DNA of 64,000 nt from Rutidosis leptorrhynchoides (GCF_046630445.1 NC_092333.1:713015001-713079000), one strand, 5' to 3'; counted from the stretch's first letter, positions 36,782 through 50,700 are shown. Notes: generated from the sequence alone by a model not told the origin. Numbers and translations: made by a program.

Positions 36782-37376
36782 ATGGATAATTCACAAGCTT
36801 CCGTTTCCGGTTCCGCTTCCGTTGGAACATCTTCACAAGGCTACACTACGGCCGATATTGATTACAAAAAAGAAACAAAGTGAGAAGGGGACGTTTGGTC
36901 CAAATTCGAGTTGTGTGTAATGAAGGATGGTGCGGAAAAAGCTCGTTGTACACAATGTATGAAGTTCATGGGTGTTTCGGGTAATACAACGTTAAGAAAA
37001 CATCTTGACAAAAGTTGTAGTGCAAGGCAAGACCCGAGACAACAAACAATGCGGGCCGATGGTTCGATTTTTGAATACGATGCCGAAGCTCTTCGGCAAG
37101 ATTTGTCAAGGTTTGTCATTCAACAAGCGCTTCCTTGTCAAGGGTTTAGCGGGATTATCGCCTACAACAACCGAAGAGAATTCCGACAATGAACTAAACG
37201 AAGTGGGTGAAGGTGACTATGAACCGTTTGATATGGACCAAACCGAAATGAATGTATCGGGTTACCAACAAGCTTACCTTTCTCTAGTTGATGACCCCGC
37301 TTTTGAAGACTACGATCGAAGGCACAATCCTCAACGCGCTCAACAAGATAACACATTTGGGTCATTTGACGACTAA
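36782..37376 (+). pseudogene. Truncated hAT transposase: BED zinc finger fused to C-terminal tail
   Basis: From the ATG at 36782 a Ser-rich N-terminus runs to a TGA at codon 34. In the same frame a BED zinc finger follows (VWSKFELCV, then RCTQC and LRKHLDKSC supplying the C-X2-C and H-X4-C ligands). After it comes GSIFEYDAEALRQDLSRFV, the usual start of the hAT core. At about 37148 the frame changes, and an acidic tail (EENSDNELNEVGEGDYEPFD) follows, ending at TAA 37374. The RNase H-like catalytic core and the dimerisation domain are missing, so an internal deletion joined the two ends. The intact protein of this family is about 600-700 aa. Confidence 0.85.
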
Positions 37377-37886
37377 AGTATAACGGGTGATGGCCATGCC
37401 GAAGCTCGATATACTTTAGTCTTAATACATTATTGGGTGATGGTCATGCCGAAGCTCGAAATGTATTAATTATAATTGTATTGTTCGAATAAAAGTGTTT
37501 TTATTTTTATTATTGTATCGTTCGAATAAAAGTGTTATTTATATAATTGTATTGTTCGAATATTGTTATTTATATTATCTATTGTGTTGAGCACTTGAGC
37601 GTTATAACTTTTCTTTATACCGATTATATTATTGTTGTCAAACGTTAAAAAAAATAGAACCGGTAAAAATATAATTTGCAAAATCGAATCCTAGTCCAAG
37701 AAAAATCCGAAAAAATCCGATCGAGATCCGAAAAAGAACCGGTTCCAGAAAAAAATCCGAAAAAAATCCGACGCCGAGAACCGGAACCGGATCCGGAACC
37801 GGTCCCGAAAAATCCGGACAAAAAAATCCGGTTTTTTTTTGTCCGAATCCGGTTTTTTATCCGGTTTGTGCATCTATACTAGGCCC

Positions 37887-38783
37887 TAGGCGGCTGATTA
37901 AGGGTAGCAAAACGTGCTGGTCATTTTGGGTCGTACTCGTTTTACTCCCTACTTCTTAACTACCATTTTGTCTTGCATGTATGTATCAAGTGTATAAAAA
38001 ACTTTTCCTATTTATTCTAATCTATTTATGAAAGTAAATAACCAATTTGTCACGACCAAGAGAAAATACGGAACTATAGATTTTGAACGGAATCTAATTT
38101 TAGGTGTTCAAAAAGGCTATCAAGTACTCCCAACATAGCAAGTACTCAATCTAATGTCTTGGCTATGTACACTTCGTTTAGCACCTTTCACAACATTGGT
38201 CATGATTCATTACAGTTGGAACTTACGGTCTAGCAAAAACTGTGTTTCATATTATATGATCACTCTCAATCCCTGCAATTTCTTTTCTAATGGATTCATA
38301 ATTTGCATATATAACTAACACCAAGTTAACTATCAACTTCTTTCACAAAAAGCGGTGATGACTAGTAACTTCGTTCACACAAAATGTCTTGTATCACTCG
38401 ATTGCGTTGTTTTGACAAGATAATGATTTTCTAGCCCAAGTTACCCGTCTCATACACTTCCCGCTAGTCAAAACCAACTGCAAAGCAAAAAGTATAGGGC
38501 CGCTAACTGACTGTCAGGCTGTCAGCAATATAATTCAATAATCTTTGAAAAAAATAAAAATAAAAGAAGTCCCTGTTGTTAAAGCCTTCAGGTTTGCTTC
38601 TACTTACACAAAAAACAAATCCTAACTTTCAAACGCAGAAAAAACATGTTACAATTCTAAAAACGGAACCTTTTTACCTGATATCAAACTAGCTAGACTG
38701 CAACAAAAAAGAGTGACCAGTGACATGATGACGATAATAATTAGAATAATTCCAATCAAATCCAATCAAATCCACATTGAAAA
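37887..38783. other. Intergenic region between the hAT element and SAE2
   Basis: No ORF or repeat recognised. The part next to 38784 is presumably the SAE2 3' UTR. Confidence 0.4.
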
Positions 38784-41700
38784 TTACCGTGAAATATTCT
38801 TGCTATTGTCGTCATTCCCGTCATCCAGCATCACAACGACATCACCATCTTCTTCTTCAAGTTGCTCAGGTATCTTCTTGGCCCGTTTATCATCATTGGA
38901 AATTGTCATTTCGTCATTCGATACATCAGACAGCTTTCTTTTCTTTCCACCTGCAGGTATGGTCTCGATTCCTGATTCTAGTATTGTTAGCTCGTCGTCA
39001 TCCTCTTCCATGTTGTTAACGGCTAACTTGGATGTAGATGATGTGCTGGCGCCATTGGTGGTGGTATTAGTATTATCCTTGTTTTCAACCACAGGTGCTG
39101 CTGGCGTCCATCCATGAAGAACCATTCCATCAGGTTCCTTCTCTTCATCAAAATCCTCCCTGAGAAAATGCATGTAAAAAAAAGAATTGAAAAACTCTGA
39201 TAAACCAGTTCCCAACCTCCTATTTTTCCATCTTCAAAAGAATCTTTGGTACCAAAAAGTCAAGAATAATACAGAGTGATAATCCATCAATGACAAAAAC
39301 TCAAATTAATAGTTGTACATAAACCTGTGCTTGATATTAATGTTGCATACAAGCTCTTGTTGAAGATCTTCAACTGTAATAAATGTTCCACCAGTGATTG
39401 CATATGGAAGTTCAGATAACACCTACATAGATTAAGATAAGGATATAAGAAAATGACAAAGGATATGCAAGAAGTCATAACCCCAACTATTTACATTATA
39501 CGAGTTGATTAGGTTATATTTTCATCTACTAACTAATCAAATACCAACCCTCTAAAATGCTTACCTTATCATAATCAGATTCTTATTTCAATGAACCATC
39601 CCAAGATAGTCTAATGTTTGGGGCCCTAACATCCTCAGAAGAGGCCTCGGGTTAAAACCTAAAACCTCAGTAGCACCAAATCTTGAGGCGGCTAGGGAGA
39701 AGGGTCGAAAACGATCAAGGGATAGCCCGTTTGGGATGCATACATCCGAGTAAAAAATGCACTCCTTTCCCGGGTAGCATTGACTAAGAAAACCTTATCC
39801 GTTTAGGTTTGGACTTCTATTAATCATATCTAACAAAAAGTTCATTTATGAAATTCAAGATGCTTAATCATCATATTTTTAGCATATGGTCTGTTGGAGA
39901 TTTTCAAAAGTTGGATAAAAAAGTATGCAGATCAATAAATCCACACATACTTGAAGCTACCTTTTACAGCCCATTACCTATGAAGAAAATGGTACCAGAT
40001 TATAAGACAGAATAATAAAAATTAAGAACAAGAACGTATTGGAAATCCTTCTCCAATTATAGAAAAACTCTTAATAAAAACCTTTCTATTACATAGAGCA
40101 ACTATCCCTATTTATAGTTGATTAACCTTGTCCATTAAGTAAATCTAGGATAATCAAGTCTAGAATAATCTAGGATAATCAAGTCTAGAATAAATTAGAA
40201 GTAATCAAGGAAGAAGCAAAATTGAAAACAATGACGGTTAGCCCACTTGTTCTCCGTTCACACGTTCCACCTCCTCAAATCCATTTGAGATATAATTTCA
40301 CAAAATAAACCTCTAACTATTACTTTATGTCAAGATTGGTCCAACAATCACCCCCCAATCTTGACCTTGAGTTATCATTTATTTCTTTGAGTCTTCAATC
40401 CTTTGAACCCCAAGAATCTCTCATTTCAGCAAACTTTAACTTCGGCAATGCTTTTGTAAGAATATCAGCCCGTTGTTGATCCCCACTGATGTGTTCAACT
40501 TTAATCTTCTCCTTTTCAACACACTCTCGTATGAAATGATACCGTGTGTCGATATGCTTACTTCTTCCATGAAATACTGAATTTTTCATCAATGATATTG
40601 CTGACTTATTATCAACTTTGATCACAACTTGTTCTTCTTTTCTTCCAGTTATTTCAGCTAAGAGTCCCCTTAACCATATTGCTTGACAAGCTGCTCCAGT
40701 AGCAGCCATAAATTCTGCTTCGCAGGATGATAAGGCCACCGTTTGTTGTTTTTGTGAATTCCAAGCAATTGGTCCATCATTAAAGTAGAACATTAATCCA
40801 GTAGTACCATTTCCATCATCTGGGTCCACCGAGAAGTTGCTGTCGCTAAATCCAAGTAGGTTATTGCTACCATTCCTTCGATAGTGAATACCCAGGTCTA
40901 CTGTACCTTTCAAGTACCTGAGAATTTGCTTAACAGCTTGAAGATGAGTAATTTTAGGAGTTTGCATATACCTACTTGCATATCCCACCGAGTATGCAAG
41001 ATCCGGCCGTGTATGAGATCCGACCGTGTATGAGTGAAATACTGAAGGCATCCAATTGTTTTTCGGTATTCAGTTGCATCAACACATTTGCTGCCATCAT
41101 CTTTCATCAACTTCAGACCTGGTCCCATTGGATATTTGGTGGAATTGCACTCCCACATTCCTGCTTCCTCTAGGATTCTTTTAGCATATCTTGATTGGTG
41201 AATTTTTATTCCATCTATGCCCTGTATTACTTCGAGTCCGAGATAATAAGAAAGTAAGCCCAGATCACTCATCTCGAATTTATCTTCCATTTGCCTTTTG
41301 AATTGTTTAATTTTCTCTGAGTTATCCTTCTTGTGTTCTTTTTGTGTATACAGCTTGTTCAAGCTTACACCTTTGAAATCCATACTCCTTTAGAACTCCA
41401 TCTAATTTTGTATTCCAAGCACGTGGGGCTTGCTTCAAGCCATAGAGAGCCTTTGACAGTCTGTACACCTTTTGTTCCTTCCCCTTTATCACAAAACCTT
41501 CCGGTTGAGATACAAAGACTTCTTCCTTGAGGTCACCGTGTAGAAATGCTGTTTTAACATCTAGGTGATGAACATCCCACCCTCTTTGGGCTGCCAAAGC
41601 TAGAATAAGTCTAACAGTCTCAAGTCTAGCTACGAGTGCGAATACCTCGTCAAAGTCTACACCATGTGTCTGGATGTAGCCTTTGGCAACTAGCCGTGCG

Positions 41701-44700
41701 TTATGTCGTGTGACATTTCCTTTTGCATCCCTTTTAATTTTGTATACCCATTTTAGTCCAATAGGTCGGTGTCCCGGGGGTAGATCCATTAACTCCCAAG
41801 TATTATTATACCTATATTCTAAAAGACATAGTCCAAGTGAATAGCTCCCGAGGTATTTTCAACTTTTTGCTTTTTTTTTTTTTTTTCAAATTCAACCACA
41901 AACCACCCCACACTTTCTCTAAAAAATCAAATCCACCCCCAAACAGGGGGGTAAAGTGTCAATTAACCATTCTCATAAAAAATCTTAAACAAACTCCACC
42001 CATATACTCAACGGGCCATATCTTCGCACTCGCAACGAGTTAGCTTTTTTCAGACATAGTCCAAGTGAATAGTTCCCGGGGTATTTTCGACTTTTTGCTT
42101 CTTTTTTTTTTTTTTTGCAAATTCAACCACAAACCACCCTACACTTTATCCAAAAAATCAAATTCACCCCCCAAACAGGGGGGTAAAGTGTCAATTAACC
42201 ATTCTCATAAAAAATCTTAAACAAACTCCACTCAAATACTCAACGGGCCATATCTTCGCACTCGCAACGAGTTAAATTTTTCCTCCACCATCGTTAAACT
42301 CGAAATAATTTTAGGAACACAATGTCACTAGCTATACGCAAAACGGGCGCTTTTTAAAAAACGCTAAATATTTGGGGTACTTTTCATACACGTTAATTTC
42401 CCGTTAAATTTTTAAAAGTCGACAACTCTATAGCGAAACGCGGAGATGCACATATATTGTTAATTTTAAATAACATTTAAATCTTTCACGAGTTATACCT
42501 TTTAGTTCGACTCGAGTTGCGTTTCAACAACATCATCGTTAGCCACAAAAAAAAAAAAATTCAAACTAAACGCAATAAAATACATTAAAAACCGAACCCC
42601 CGGCGCGAAGTGAGGGTTCGAACACTAGTTCCTTTCAATAGAAGCTATTTCACCTTTCATAGCTTGCTTCCATTCTTTATGTCTTGTAGCTTCCTTGAAA
42701 TTTGTTGGTTCTCCTTCAGTAAGAAGATCATATATATCACTTTGATTTTTCCAACCTCGTGGTGGTGTATCATCATATGTCTCCTTTTCTGCCATAGATG
42801 GATCTGACTCATTGACTGTATCTGTCGGAAGACGAGACAGCATAGGTCCTCGTTGTTTTACTGTTGTTTCAGGACTGCTAACATCGGAATGGGTTATGCT
42901 TTCCTCATTGGTCGATCTTCCTTGACTTGAGGAGTTGCTGCTTTGTGGGCTATATGAGCTACTTGGGCTGCCTGGTTCAGTAGGCCCATTTTCGGAATTT
43001 TGATCAGCCGAGACAACTTCACCGGGGTTTATATGTATCACGAATTCTCCTTTGTGATTAGGTTATTGATTGTATTCTACTCCGGAATGCCAATCCCATT
43101 TGCGTGCTTCATCAAATTCCACATCTCGACTGATTACTATTTTCATCTTCTCGGGATCATACATACGATGCGCCTTAGTTCCTGGTTCAGTTCCTAAATA
43201 AACCATAGGAATACTTCTGTCATCAAGTTTTTTTACTTGATCTGAAGGTACTTTCACATATCCAACACATCCAAACACCCGTAAATGATCAAGATTTGGT
43301 CTTCTTCCTTTTAAAGCCTCATATGGTGTTTGATTTTTCAGAATCTTTGTGGGCAACCTGTTTAGAACATAAACCGAGTGACGTACTGCTTCAGCACGGA
43401 AACTTTGTGGTATATCCATTGCTTTAAGAATACTCCTTGTTGTGCTCATCATTGTTCGATTTCGCCTTTCAACGATACCATTCTGCTGTGGCGTGTAAGG
43501 TGCAGTCAACTGTCTTGTGATTCCAGCATAATCACAATACTGATTGAACTCGTTGGATGTAAATTCTCCTCCCCGATCAGTTCTAAGGACCTTTATTTTC
43601 CTTCCATATTGATTTTCAGCAATCGCCTTGAATTTCTTGAATTGCTCAAACGCCTCTCCTTTGGTTTTTAACATGAAAGACCACATAAACCTGCTGTGAT
43701 CATCAACAATCAGCAGAACGTACCTGTTTCCGGCTTGGGTGGCAAGGGATATGGGTACGCACAGATCTGCATAAACCTGTTCCAGTGGATTTTGGGCTCT
43801 AAAAGTTGTCTGAACAGGAAAACTTTGTCGTGAATGTTTCCCTGCTAAACATGCTTCGCAAATCTGTGTAGGGTGATCAATAACCGGCACTCCATCAACT
43901 AGATTGTTGGCCCCTAACCGCTTTATTGTATCAAAGTTCACATGACCTAGACGGGCATGCCACAACCATGTTGGATCATCAATCTTGGCATGTAAACAGA
44001 TTGGTGTCCCAACGTCCAGATTAATTTTATACAACCGATTAGGGGACCTTTGAACCTTCATTAGCAGCGATCCATCTACCTCAAACATATATAAGAAACC
44101 ATGTTTGATCAAGATTACACAACCCCCTTCTTCAGCTTGCCCAAGACTAAATATGTTAGTCTTTAAGTATGGGATATAAAGTATGTCGGTCAACAAACGT
44201 TGTTCACCATTCTTACATGTTAAAAGAATAGATCCTCTTCCTTCTATACACGAGTTATCCCCAAATCTCACTGTACCACCAATATCCGTATCGAGTTTTG
44301 AAAACAGTCCTTTGTTTCCTGTCATGTGGTTTGTTGCTCCAGTATCCAAGTACCACATGTTTTCTCCACCATCATGTGACTCATACTTTGCTGGAAAAAC
44401 CTTCTTTTCACTTAGATGAATTACTTCCTTCTCGCTTCTTTGATTGGCTACGGACATCAATAGTGCAGGCCTGTCATCATTAGCCACTGGTAGTTCGGTT
44501 GATCTAGCTTGAGTCAAATTTGCTTGTTCTCTTTTCTTTCGTGTTGGACAATCCGATGAGAAGTGTCCAAATGCATCACATCGAAAACACTGCAGCTTGG
44601 ATCGATCTTTAGTTAAGTTTTCAGTTGTTTGTCTTCCAGCAGGAGAGTTTTGTCTGCGGACCGAACCCCTTCCTCGACCACCAAATTGTCCACAACCTCG

Positions 44701-47700
44701 GCCCCTAACTGATAAGGATCAAAGATCTGTTGGAAGACAAACGCTCTTCGCAACAATCAATTAAAAACACCAACGTGTTCTTAATACGGAACAAAACGTA
44801 AATAAGCTCTTAAGCTATTACGTAAATATAAATATAAAGAGTATATAACTCAATTTAATTCAAGATGCAATATATCGATTCACGTACAGATGTGGCAGTA
44901 TATATAATAATAGGACAACCTACCTTAGACTTCTAGGAACGTATGGACTAAGAGTCCTAATACAACTCTAATTTAAGTAATTAAATTAATAATAATAGAT
45001 AGATATAGATATAGACGATCTTAATAATTAAAATAGGATATTCTTTAGCTTTTTGGGCAAGCAACTCTCGGCTCAATCCAATTTAGCTTTTAGTCCCACA
45101 TCAGTCTTCCCCAGTTGAAAAGAACTCGTCCTCGAGTTCCAACTCAAATATGACGATATACCCGGATCAAAGATAAACCAATCAATGACAACTCGGTGAA
45201 GAGTACAACTCATATAAAATGATATGCCCTGGTCAAATACAAACACACCAATTACAAATTCATTATTGCCATTCCAAATAAGTTTGCGACAACCTCTTGT
45301 AAAAGTATTATGCTCTAAAACCTTTTGATCCTTCTCCCCTTCTTGAAAAGAACTCGACCTCGAGTTCTCAATGCCCGGTTTAAACACAAACAGATCTCCT
45401 TTATTAATCCTCTTGCTTGCATCCATGGAGTTATTTAAATAAAAATATGACATTTTCTTGTCTACATCATCTTTTGAAACCGCTACAACGTCACCTTTAT
45501 CATGAATGCCTTCAAAACTCGGAACTACTTTACATATAGATAAATCCTCCTCGTCTTTACCCAAGCATAACAAGTCAAAATCTTTTGTTGCGGATTCGTT
45601 ACTTTCTTCAACAGTAACAACAACTATATCATTTTGCACCCCCTCTAAAATAATTTCTTTTTCTGGATTCGAGGACACATTTACTGCTTCAACCTGACTC
45701 TCCTCAACTTCTTTATCACGCTTCTCCATACGATCAGATTCTGAATTCTTCAACCTCACTATTAAACTTTTCATCGAATCAAAGAACTCTTCTGTATCGA
45801 GATTCTCCTTAACAGGTTGACTCTGCTGGTAGAGTTGTGGTTGATAGTAGGGTTGTGGTTATTAGTAGGGTTGATGGTAGGGTTGTGGTTGATAGTAGAC
45901 GGGGTGTTTATGGTATTGTGGTAGTTCATATTGATGATATTGTTGTGACTCGATCCAAGGTTGTACACCATAAGTAGCTCTTCGGTTTTCTTCTTCATTC
46001 CATCGTTGTTTTGCACGCTCGTTGGATTTGTTAACTATATCTAGCGTGTTCTTGAGTCTTTTGAGGACGATAGCGAGATCATGATTTTGATTACTTTTAT
46101 CGTCGGTCATTGAAACAAGAAAAGAAAAGAAAAAATCGTGTTTTTTTCGGATGAACAGTAACACGACGGTTGAACAGTGATTTCTGACGATGAACAGTGC
46201 TCTGACGGATGAACAGTACCTTGAACAGTGATTCTTTTTTTTTTTTGGATATCAAAATCCAAACATGGGAGAGACCCAAGTAATCGAATTAAGATATGTG
46301 GAATAAACTATCAAAATCCAAACGTGGGAGAGACCCAACTAATCGGAATGATGATAGGGTGGATCGATTGCTCTGAATACCAATTGATAAGGATCAAAGG
46401 ACCCGTTGGAAGACAAACGCTCTTCGCAACAAACGATTAAAACACAAACGTGAATTAACCCGGGGAAATACCCACGTAAAACTAATGTTACGTAAAAGAA
46501 GAGTATAAACTCAAAACACTTTTTATTAATTCAAGAGATGATAGATTCCTAAGCTACATGTACGTATGTGAATATATATATATAATAAGGATAAACATCA
46601 ACCACCGATTTATAATCCAGATCCTATAATTAAGTAAATAATTAAATCTAATAACAAATAAATAATGTAAATAAATTAATAGCTTTCTTTTTCTCCAAGC
46701 AAGTCTTGGTCAAACTCAAGTGCGTTCCACATCAGTTGATACCAATTGATAAGGATCAAAGATCTGTTGGAAGACAAACGCTCTTCGCAACAATCAATTA
46801 AAAACACCAACGTGTTCTTAATACGGAACAAAACGTAAATAAGCTCTTAAGGTATTACGTAAATATAAATATAAAGAGTATATAACTCAATTTAATTCAA
46901 GATGCAATATATCGATTCAATAATAGGACAACCTACCTTAGACTTCTAGGAACGTATGGACTAAGAGTCCTAACTTAAAATTAAATTAATAATAATAGAT
47001 AGATATAGATATAGATATAGACGATCTTAATAATTAAAATAGGATGTTCTTTAGCTTTGTGGTCAAGCAACGCTCGGCTCAATCCAATTTAGCTTTTAGT
47101 CCCACATCACTAACCCGGGTGTCTTGGCCATTCCCTCGACCTCGACCAAAGCTGTTTTCCCTTTTCTTTCTTGAGTCCCATCCTTCATAGGAAAACAGAA
47201 GTTGGTCATGGCTGTTATTTGTAGTCTTTAGACTGTTTCGTTCTTCGTAAGCTTTTAGCCTACCCACAACTTCCTGGAATTTCACCGTTTTGAGATCAAC
47301 CAGTTGTTCGATAGTGGCTGCCATATTTAAGAATTTTTCTGGTATGGCAGTTAATATTTTTCTCACCAACGTGGTTTCCTCAATGACGGTTCCAAGTGCA
47401 GCTGATTTTGAGGCAATTCCAAAAAGTTTTGCTGCAAAATCATCAATTTTTTCGTTATCTTTCATCCTTGCTGCTTCAAATTCAGCTTTAAGAGTTTGAA
47501 GCCTAGCCTCCATTACTCGTTCAACTCCAAGGTGACGGGTCTTGATTGCATCCCAGATTTCCTTCGCATGGGTGCAACTTGCAACTTGAAGAATCAAGTC
47601 TTCAGGTAAAGACTGATACAGATAAGCGAGTGCAGCATTATCCTTTTTCTGATCGACATCAGTTTCAGGTTCAATTGATTCCCAGATTCCATGTGCCTTA

Positions 47701-50700
47701 AAAATCGCTTTAATCCTAAGCGACCAGATGGGATAATTGGTCACAGTTAGGATAGGGCACTGGAACATAAGATGGATGGTATCCTTGATTGCATCCGAGG
47801 TATTGATAATATCCCCCATGAATCTGGTCTTCGATCGACGCTCGTATTTTTCTGTCTTAGAATCTGGTGATTGATCTAGTCCTTTTGATCAACAACACGA
47901 TCCCTTTTGTAACTTAGCTCTGATACCGATTGAAGTAATTGGTACCAGATTATAAGATAGAATAGTAAAATTTAAGAACAAGAACGTATTGGAAATCCTT
48001 CTCCAATTATAGAAAAACTCTTAATAAAAACCTTTCTATTACATAGAGCAACTATCCCTATTTATAGTTGATTAACCTTGTCCATTAAGTAAATCTAGAA
48101 TAATCTAGGATAATCAAGTCTAGAATAAATTAGAAGTAATCAAGGAAGAAGCAAAATTGAAAACAATGACGGCTAGCCCACTCGTTCTCCGTTCACACGT
48201 TCCACCTCCTCAAATCCATTTGAGATATAATTTCACAAAATAAACCTCTAACTATTACTTTATGTCAAGATTGGTCCAACCTCCTAATCCATCATACACA
48301 TAAGTTCATGCCGAATCTAAATTTTGCAAGGACAAAGAACATGAAGCCACTCAGAAGAGAACGCGTACCTTATCAAGATTGGCTTCATAATTAGCAACCA
48401 TATCTTGGTCTAAGTCATCACCAACTTCGTAAAGAAGCCCTGACCCATGTGTAATCAATGGCAGATTCATGCCAAGCTTTGATGTCACAACTTTCTCCAC
48501 CACATCCCTAAGCTTGGCGCGGTGAGTATTCACTTCTAGCAATAATGGAGTCTGTTTCAAATTAGATGAGCTTAGTTCTAATAAAAAAGAAGAAAAATAT
48601 AACTTACTTCCGGTATAAGGCTATATCACACAAAAGATGAACAAACCTTTTAGCTTTTATCACTAAACATGTTAATGTTAAAACTTACCTCAGAACAAAC
48701 ATAGCAGGCTTTGTTCGGCTCAAACGGCTCCACAGGCATAAGAAGCATCTTCCTTGATGGATGTTCGAGACAATATGTCATTCTGCGGAATTATTATTTA
48801 TTAAGAACTATGTCAAAGAAATAAGACCAACATGACTAACAAATATATTTAATAAAGTTGGCATTTCTATTTTTGTATATAATAAAAAAAAAGTTTCACT
48901 TAAATTGCAAGTGAAGAAGAGTAGCAACCTGCAATTCTTTGTATCAGTCTGCAGCACCTTAATTGCCTCTATGACTATCAATCCTGCAATAATAGCATTA
49001 GTTGTTGCCACTGCATGCACAATATTTCCGGCAATACCTTTGGCTTCAAAAAGACTGTGCAAAGGAATCCCGAAAGAGGCTGCTCGAATATTTGCAGCAG
49101 CCGTCACAAATTCTACAGCTAGACTGTCATCCTTGTCAAAACTCAAACTACCAACCTCCTAAATGACACATCAAAAGAGACAGTCAAATAGGTTTGTAAT
49201 AAACTTGCTTTAGAACGAGAGGGGGGCTATTTAGAACCAATTCACAAGAATGGGTTGTACAATATACTAAACGGGTCAAACCCTTAGAAGTAGCTGTAGC
49301 GGAAATGGTCAAATAGGAAGTCACCCAAAGTATATTTAAAAATATGAAAATCCATCCCGATTATTGTACTCAATGCTCGGATTACCGTTGTAATAAAAAA
49401 ACCAATTACGAGTGTAGGTAGATTCAATCTACCATCCGGTCTGTTTTAAGCTTTTCTACAAACTCTTAACTCATCAAAAAGTTAGCCAACCCGCCCGTCT
49501 TGTCATCTCTTTTCAGATAAAAACAACCAATTCAAACCTTTCGTGGTTGTAATAAAAAAAATACAATTACAAGTGTAGGCCGACTCAATCTAATAAGGTT
49601 GTTTTAATCTTTTTTCAAAAAATTTAACTCATTAAATAGTTAACCAACCCGCCCATCTTGTCACCTATTTTGAGATAATAGCAACTGATTCAAACCTCTT
49701 GCCTCTTCGAAAAGAATAAATTCAGTGCTGCGAAGAAAACCCTAGAATTTTCCTTGAGGCTCCAGATATCTTGTGGATTCTTCAAGCCCAGGTACGCCAT
49801 TGCAGACGGTGTAGATAAATTATCAACTGATAATACTTTGTCTGCATTTCCATTTTGTTGAAGAGGTTCATCAGATAAAGCATCTTTAACATAAATAGGC
49901 CTCGGTTTGTTGCGGTTTTTCCAAGTTTCCTCATTGGACAAAGCACTTTCGATATTGTGACCAAAAACGTGATCATAAATCCGCTTTCCATACTGTTCGA
50001 TATCTTCATCCTTTTTACGCTCGAAGACGTCTTCTGAATGATCAGATGAGCTGGAAGCATCATTAGAACGGACGTTGAGATCGTTATCCTGGTTCTTGTC
50101 TCCAAATAGTTTAGCGAAAAGCAGGTCTTTAGCCCACACAATACAATGTACAAACTGCACAAAAGAAACATTCACATAAAAGGCCATAAGTATTTTGTGA
50201 TAAAGCAGATTGAAGTATAAAAGCAAGCTAGGGAAATAATAGTACATGTTACAACCAACTAAATAAGTGTTTAATCCTGGAATTCAGGAAATGTACAGAT
50301 TTAAGTTTTGAAACTTATTCAGTTTATGTATGAACAAATGATGTTTCGGATGTTTTAAGGGTCAGATAACCAAATCCCATACAAGCTGCAACGAAACTTA
50401 TTATCTAAGAGTACAGTTAAAATACATACTAGGTTATTAACCACCTCGTTAAATCAATATTAACAGACTTCCACTCCCGTTTCATACAGATTTTCTGCTT
50501 TTTCAAAAAAATCTCTTTTTTATACCTATAAAGTATAATCTCTCTTTAAAAATAACCTAAGTTTGTAGCAGAAGCAAATCCAACGCCAAAATATATATCC
50601 TGTAATTAGAGTTGACTATTTGATTTTGATTACTTTGTATCACATACACGAATTAACCGCACATTAAAAAACCTTAAAGCCATACTAACGTGTCTTAGAA

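Larger units (their letters stand above)
36295..37878 (+). mobile_element. Internally deleted hAT transposon
   Basis: The 1584-bp element has imperfect terminal inverted repeats (TATAGATGGGCAAA left, TTTGTGCATCTATA right). It is flanked by the perfect 8-bp duplication CTAGGCCC (36287-36294 and 37879-37886), diagnostic for hAT. Both subterminal regions are dense in CCGGATCC/ATCCGG motifs (36313-36580 and 37690-37865), likely transposase binding sites. The left one includes three 32-bp tandem units from 36351. The interior encodes only the two ends of a transposase, so the element cannot move on its own. Confidence 0.9.
44710..47109 (-). mobile_element. Non-autonomous LTR element nested in the copia element
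   Basis: Outer LTRs are 44710-45103 (394 bp) and 46747-47109 (363 bp), TGATAAGGATC...CCACATCA on the plus strand. The perfect duplication CTAAC (44705-44709 and 47110-47114) flanks it. A third, divergent LTR (46385-46734) sits 12 bp inside the right LTR and is followed by a PBS-like TTGGTATTCAGAGC on the minus strand. The 1281-bp internal region holds one ORF and no pol. It interrupts the copia Gag before the zinc knuckle. Confidence 0.9.
39981..48278 (-). mobile_element. Ty1/copia LTR retrotransposon in SAE2 intron 9
   Basis: LTRs are 39981-40343 (363 bp) and 47931-48278 (348 bp), with TG...CA termini. The 15-bp size difference comes from a short duplication of the TCTAGGATAATCAAG motif. 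Flanks ACCTA (39976-39980) and ACCTC (48279-48283) are an imperfect target duplication. A PBS-like GGTATCAGAGC lies at 47917-47927, and a G-rich tract lies inside the 3' LTR. Gag, integrase, RT and RNase H lie in the copia order. The element is dead: it has stops, an RT deletion and two nested insertions. It shares its strand with SAE2. Confidence 0.92.

Noticed and set aside
38713-39117. 134-aa plus-strand ORF
   Set aside because: It is antisense to the last exon of SAE2, which is supported by homology and splice phase.
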